A DNA stretch of 7,249 nucleotides from Coriobacteriia bacterium (lineage in GTDB: Bacteria > Actinomycetota > Coriobacteriia > Anaerosomatales > SLCP01). Under the pieces are notes generated by a model that saw only the letters and a list, made by a program, of their open reading frames with translations, ran no database searches and was not told the DNA's origin. Location of the stretch: the NCBI GenBank assembly GCA_007123455.1, contig SKKZ01000088.1:1-7249 (forward strand). The letters run 5' to 3'. A program made the translations under genes and the position numbers. Each line of letters starts with the position of its first letter. Within the stretch, counting starts at the first letter, position 1. Shown here one piece after another: positions 4,804 through 7,249 of the stretch.

Positions 4804-6621
4804 CTACGCCTTCGCGCGCTTGGAGGCCTTCTTGCGCTCGTTGTCGTCGAGGACGCGCTTGCGCAGCCGGATGCTCTTCGGGGTGACCTCGACGAGTTCG
4901 TCGTCCTCGATGTACTCCAGTGCTTCCTCGAGCGTGAACGTCATCGGCGGGGCGAGCTGGATGCCCTTGTCCGAGCCCGACGCACGCATGTTGGTGAGCT
5001 GCTTCGACTTGGCGACGTTGACGACGAGATCGCTGTCTTTGGCGTGCTCGCCCACGATCATGCCCTCGTAGCACATCGCCCCCGGACCGACGAACAGCTT
5101 GCCGCGGGTCTGCAATGCGTCAAGCGCGTAGGCGACAGCCTTGTCGGTCGACATCGCGATCAAAGAGCCGTTGATCCGACCGCCGATATCTCCACGATAT
5201 GGCCCGTACTCCAGGAAGTGGTGAAAGAGGGTGGCCTCGCCGCGCGTGCCGTTGAGAATGCGGGTGCGCAGACCCATGACTCCCCGGCTCGGGATACGAA
5301 ACTCCAGGTGCACGTGCTCTTCGCGCTGAACCATGTCGACCATCTCGCCACCGGCAGAGCCGAAGATCTCGATGACCTTTCCGGCATACTCGCTCGGCAC
5401 ATCGACCACCGCCTGCTCGATCGGCTCGAGCGTCTTGCCGTCAACCTTCTTATAGATGACCTGCGGGCGGCCGACCTGAAACTCGTAGCCTTCGCGGCGC
5501 ATCGTCTCCATGAGTACCGAGAGGTGCAGCACGCCGCGACCGGCGACCTCGACACCGTCCTTGCCGATTGTCTCGGCGATACGCATGGAGATATTGGACT
5601 CGGCCTCTCGCAGCAGACGCTCTTTGAGCTGGCGGCCACCGACTATGTCGCCGTCCTGGCCGACAAGCGGGCTCGTATTCGCTGCGAACACCACCGACAT
5701 CGTGGGCTCCTCGACATGGATCGGATCCATGTGGACCGGAGCGATGCGGCAGGTGAACATGTCACCGATATCGGCGTCTTCAACACCCACGACCGCCACG
5801 ATGTCGCCTGCGTGCGCCTCGGCAGCCTCCGCGCGACCGAGCGCCTCGAACGTGTAGAGCTGCTTGGCGTTCGCCTCGTAGCGAGACCCGTCGTTCTTGA
5901 CGACGAGTATCCGGTCGCCGGTGCGCAGCGTTCCCGAGAAGATGCGACCGATACCGATGCGGCCGACGAAGCTCGAGTAGTCGATCGTGCACACCTGCAT
6001 CGCCACCGGCCCGGTGGTGTCCACGTCGGGCGCCGGGATGTGCTCGAGAATCGCGTCGAGAAGGGGCGCCATGTCTGTCCCCTCCGAGTCGGGCTCGAGG
6101 CGCGCATATCCGTTCACCGCACTGGCGTAGATCACCGGGAAGTCGAGTTGCGAATCATCCGCGCCCAGATCGACCATGAGATCGAACACCGCGTCGACGA
6201 CCTCGTGCGGGCGGGCACCCGGGCGGTCGATCTTGTTGATGACGAGCACAGGCTTGAGTCCGTGCTCGAGTGCCTTGCGCAGCACGAAGCGGGTCTGGGG
6301 CATCGGCCCTTCGAACGCATCCACGATGAGCAGGACGCCGTCGGCCATCTTCAGCACCCGCTCAACCTCGCCACCGAAGTCGGCGTGACCGGGCGTATCG
6401 ATGACGTTGATCTTCACGTCACGCCAGCGGATCGAGATGTTCTTTGCGAGGATGGTGATACCGCGCTCGCGCTCCTGGTCGTTGCTGTCAAGCACGCGCT
6501 CGACCACCTGCTGGTTCTCACGGAAGACCTGCGTGGACTGCAGCAGCCGGTCCACAAGCGTGGTCTTGCCATGGTCGACGTGCGCGATGATCGCGATATT
6601 GCGGATGTCGTTCTGAAGCAT
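4804..6621 (-). CDS. typA: Translational GTPase TypA/BipA
   Basis: TypA (BipA) is a ribosome-associated translational GTPase related to EF-G and LepA. In Escherichia coli it supports 50S subunit assembly, especially at low temperature, and stress responses. The 605-aa length is normal for the family. The GTPase domain has the P-loop AHVDHGKT (13-20), switch I RGITI (53-57), DTPGH (75-79) with the catalytic His79, NKID (129-132) and SAVNG (167-171). EF-Tu-like domain II, EF-G-like domains III and V and the TypA-specific C-terminus follow, the last with KQLTNMRASGSDKG near residue 540 and a lysine/arginine-rich tail that suits RNA contact. The ATG at 6621 has GGGAG 4 nt upstream. It lies 120 nt after the cspA stop on the same strand with no clear promoter of its own, so cotranscription is likely. 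Codon use is that of a well-expressed gene. Confidence 0.97.
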   Translation of the reverse strand: MLQNDIRNIAIIAHVDHGKTTLVDRLLQSTQVFRENQQVVERVLDSNDQERERGITILAKNISIRWRDVKINVIDTPGHADFGGEVERVLKMADGVLLIVDAFEGPMPQTRFVLRKALEHGLKPVLVINKIDRPGARPHEVVDAVFDLMVDLGADDSQLDFPVIYASAVNGYARLEPDSEGTDMAPLLDAILEHIPAPDVDTTGPVAMQVCTIDYSSFVGRIGIGRIFSGTLRTGDRILVVKNDGSRYEANAKQLYTFEALGRAEAAEAHAGDIVAVVGVEDADIGDMFTCRIAPVHMDPIHVEEPTMSVVFAANTSPLVGQDGDIVGGRQLKERLLREAESNISMRIAETIGKDGVEVAGRGVLHLSVLMETMRREGYEFQVGRPQVIYKKVDGKTLEPIEQAVVDVPSEYAGKVIEIFGSAGGEMVDMVQREEHVHLEFRIPSRGVMGLRTRILNGTRGEATLFHHFLEYGPYRGDIGGRINGSLIAMSTDKAVAYALDALQTRGKLFVGPGAMCYEGMIVGEHAKDSDLVVNVAKSKQLTNMRASGSDKGIQLAPPMTFTLEEALEYIEDDELVEVTPKSIRLRKRVLDDNERKKASKRAKA

Positions 6622-6649
6622 GGGGCTCCCAAGTCTGCTCGGACGGTGC

Positions 6650-6711
6650 CTGACACAGCGAGGCCCCGCCTCCCGAGGGGGGCGGGACCTCGCGTACTCA
6701 GCCTCTGTCAG
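6650..6711 (-). terminator. Large stem-loop between cspA and typA
   Basis: GCGAGG plus CCCGCC (6658-6663, 6665-6670) pairs with GGCGGG plus CCTCGC (6681-6686, 6688-6693). The single opposed position (6664/6687) is C/A in plus-strand RNA but G·U in minus-strand RNA, so the 13-bp stem is continuous only in the transcript of cspA-typA. An outer 6-bp stem, CTGACA (6650-6655) with TGTCAG (6706-6711), can enclose it. Downstream of the stem in the minus direction there is no T-run, so it may be a partial terminator, an mRNA stabiliser at the cspA 3' end, or a typA leader element. Confidence 0.6.
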
Positions 6712-6741
6712 CGGTCGTGACTCCCGCGTTCGGCCAGGTAG

Positions 6742-6945
6742 TTAGAGCTTGCGGACGTTGCTCGCCTGCAGCTTGCCGTTCTGGCCGGTCGTGATCTCGA
6801 ATGCCACAGCCTGACCCTCGTCCAGGCTCTTGAAACCCTCGCCCTGGATCTCACTGTAGTGAACAAAAACGTCGTCGCCCTCGTCATGCGAGATGAAGCC
6901 ATAACCTTTGTCAGCGTTGAACCACTTCACAGTACCTTCAGCCAT
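6742..6945 (-). CDS. cspA: Cold shock domain protein (CspA family)
   Basis: This is a 67-aa single cold-shock-domain protein, an OB-fold RNA chaperone that binds single-stranded RNA and DNA in the cytoplasm. It starts with the standard MAEGTVKWFN and carries RNP1 KGYGFI (13-18), RNP2 VFVHY (26-30), the FEIT strand and a C-terminal NVRKL. The length is typical of the family. I choose ATG 6945 over the in-frame ATG at 6957 because the family begins here and the upstream ATG lies directly against its only GAAAGG. The AAGGA just before 6957 is 11 nt from ATG 6945, and AGTAGG is also close. Regulation is probably through a long structured leader from the promoter at 7085-7113. Whether it is cold-induced or constitutive cannot be told from sequence, and paralogues may exist elsewhere. 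Confidence 0.96.
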   Translation of the reverse strand: MAEGTVKWFNADKGYGFISHDEGDDVFVHYSEIQGEGFKSLDEGQAVAFEITTGQNGKLQASNVRKL

Positions 6946-6963
6946 AATCCTACTCATCCTTTC

Positions 6964-6978
6964 ACCCCATACCGGGGT
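6964..6978 (-). promoter_or_regulatory. Hairpin next to the cspA ribosome binding region
   Basis: In minus-strand RNA, ACCCC and GGGGU (6978-6974 with 6968-6964) form a 5-bp stem with a 5-nt loop directly before GAAAGGAUG. Together with the other leader stems it could set access to the cspA start in a temperature-dependent way. Confidence 0.35.
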
Positions 6979-7008
6979 AAAACAAAGCGGCGTACCCGGA
7001 TCTCCGTT

Positions 7009-7077
7009 CCCTGCATTGTCACGATACGCAGGGTGGAGGGGTCACGCCGCGAATCCACGGGCCACCACGTGTGACCC
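7009..7077 (-). promoter_or_regulatory. Structured 5' leader stems of cspA
   Basis: Two further inverted repeats lie in the predicted leader. GGGTCAC (7039-7045) with GTGACCC (7071-7077) would form a stem at the very 5' end of the transcript, and CCCTGC (7009-7014) with GCAGGG (7028-7033) lies just inside it. The leader from about 7078 to 6946 is some 130 nt, comparable in scale to long leaders of known cold-shock genes. No gene is present between 6958 and 7158. Confidence 0.45.
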
Positions 7078-7084
7078 TTAAGAG

Positions 7085-7113
7085 AATATACGCGACAGCA
7101 CAGGCGCTGTCCA
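7085..7113 (-). promoter_or_regulatory. Sigma-70-type promoter for cspA
   Basis: Read on the minus strand, TGGACA (7113-7108) is separated by exactly 17 nt from TATATT (7090-7085). Both hexamers are close to TTGACA and TATAAT, and the A/T-rich -10 stands out in GC-rich surroundings. Transcription should start near 7078. It is the best promoter in the window. Confidence 0.65.
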
Positions 7114-7158
7114 GCACAGGGGGTAGTGAGAGCGCGTAAGGATTCGGGGGGTCTGCTC

Positions 7159-7249
7159 TCAGTTGAAGGGATTGAACATCGCGCGGAACGGCTGACGTGT
7201 CGAGAACGGCATCAGATGCCCCGCCGGTGGCTCGTATCCCTTTCCGTCC
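7159..7249 (-). CDS. C-terminal end of an unidentified minus-strand gene (partial)
   Basis: On the minus strand one frame is open from the window edge for 29 codons to a TGA at 7161-7159, ending in RQPFRAMFNPFN. Most codons end in G or C, as in the confirmed genes here, whereas the plus-strand reading of the same stretch has many A/T-ending codons. The fragment is too short to place in a family. TGAGAGC (7127-7133) and GCTCTCA (7155-7161) form a 7-bp stem overlapping the stop that might help end this transcript before the cspA promoter. Confidence 0.5.
   Translation of the reverse strand, partial: DGKGYEPPAGHLMPFSTRQPFRAMFNPFN

Noticed and set aside
3956..5074. Minus-strand open frame opposite the SHOCT and DUF305 genes and overlapping typA
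   Set aside because: Low-complexity Arg/His/Ala composition. It spans the convergent hairpin region and overlaps three well-supported genes.
5044..6720. Very long plus-strand open frame opposite typA
   Set aside because: It is the antisense shadow of typA in GC-rich DNA. The translation is His/Arg/Asp-rich without domains, and it runs through the typA start and the cspA-typA hairpin.
6946..6957. Four-residue N-terminal extension of cspA from ATG 6957
   Set aside because: The family starts at MxxGTVKWF, and the only purine-rich site is directly against the upstream ATG.
7126..7249. Plus-strand open frame starting at GTG 7126 and running off the right edge
   Set aside because: Poor third-position GC, a badly spaced G-run as ribosome binding site, and the minus-strand reading of the same codons looks better.

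Overview
The window is GC-rich with strong G/C third-position bias. It holds nine complete protein-coding genes plus a probable tenth cut off at the right edge. No rRNA, tRNA, CRISPR array or insertion sequence is visible. The thioredoxin-reductase-like protein without an obvious NADPH site, the soluble P-type-ATPase-like HAD protein, the SHOCT/DUF305 pair and the codon bias fit an actinobacterial relative, possibly an anaerobic or microaerophilic lineage such as Coriobacteriia. That placement is inference from protein style, not from a marker gene.

Layout. (1) 66-1192, plus strand: a thioredoxin-reductase-like flavoprotein overlaps a tiny membrane-anchored protein that ends in a CxxCH motif. 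(2) 1224-2549, minus strand: a DMT/EamA-family transporter is followed 12 nt later by a small HAD phosphatase-like protein. (3) 2660-3702, plus strand: azlC and azlD overlap by ATGA and encode a two-subunit amino-acid exporter. They diverge from the transporter across a 110-bp region centred on an inverted repeat that carries a candidate -10 box for each direction. (4) 3703-3820: a dense non-coding stretch with an inverted repeat, a G-quadruplex motif and two hairpins leads into (5) 3821-4732, plus strand: a SHOCT-domain membrane protein and a tandemly duplicated, methionine-rich DUF305 protein. (6) 4733-4803: a hairpin-rich convergent intergenic region. (7) 4804-6945, minus strand: cspA then typA, read right to left, separated by a large hairpin. 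cspA has a good sigma-70-type promoter and a structured leader of about 130 nt. (8) The right edge holds the probable C-terminal end of another minus-strand gene.

Functional themes are thiol/heme redox chemistry at the membrane (region 1), small-molecule export (regions 2 and 3), a cell-envelope module of a kind often found near metal-resistance genes (region 5), and cold/ribosome adaptation (region 7). Most parts are known families. The least familiar items are the 62-aa CxxCH protein and the structured region before the SHOCT gene.
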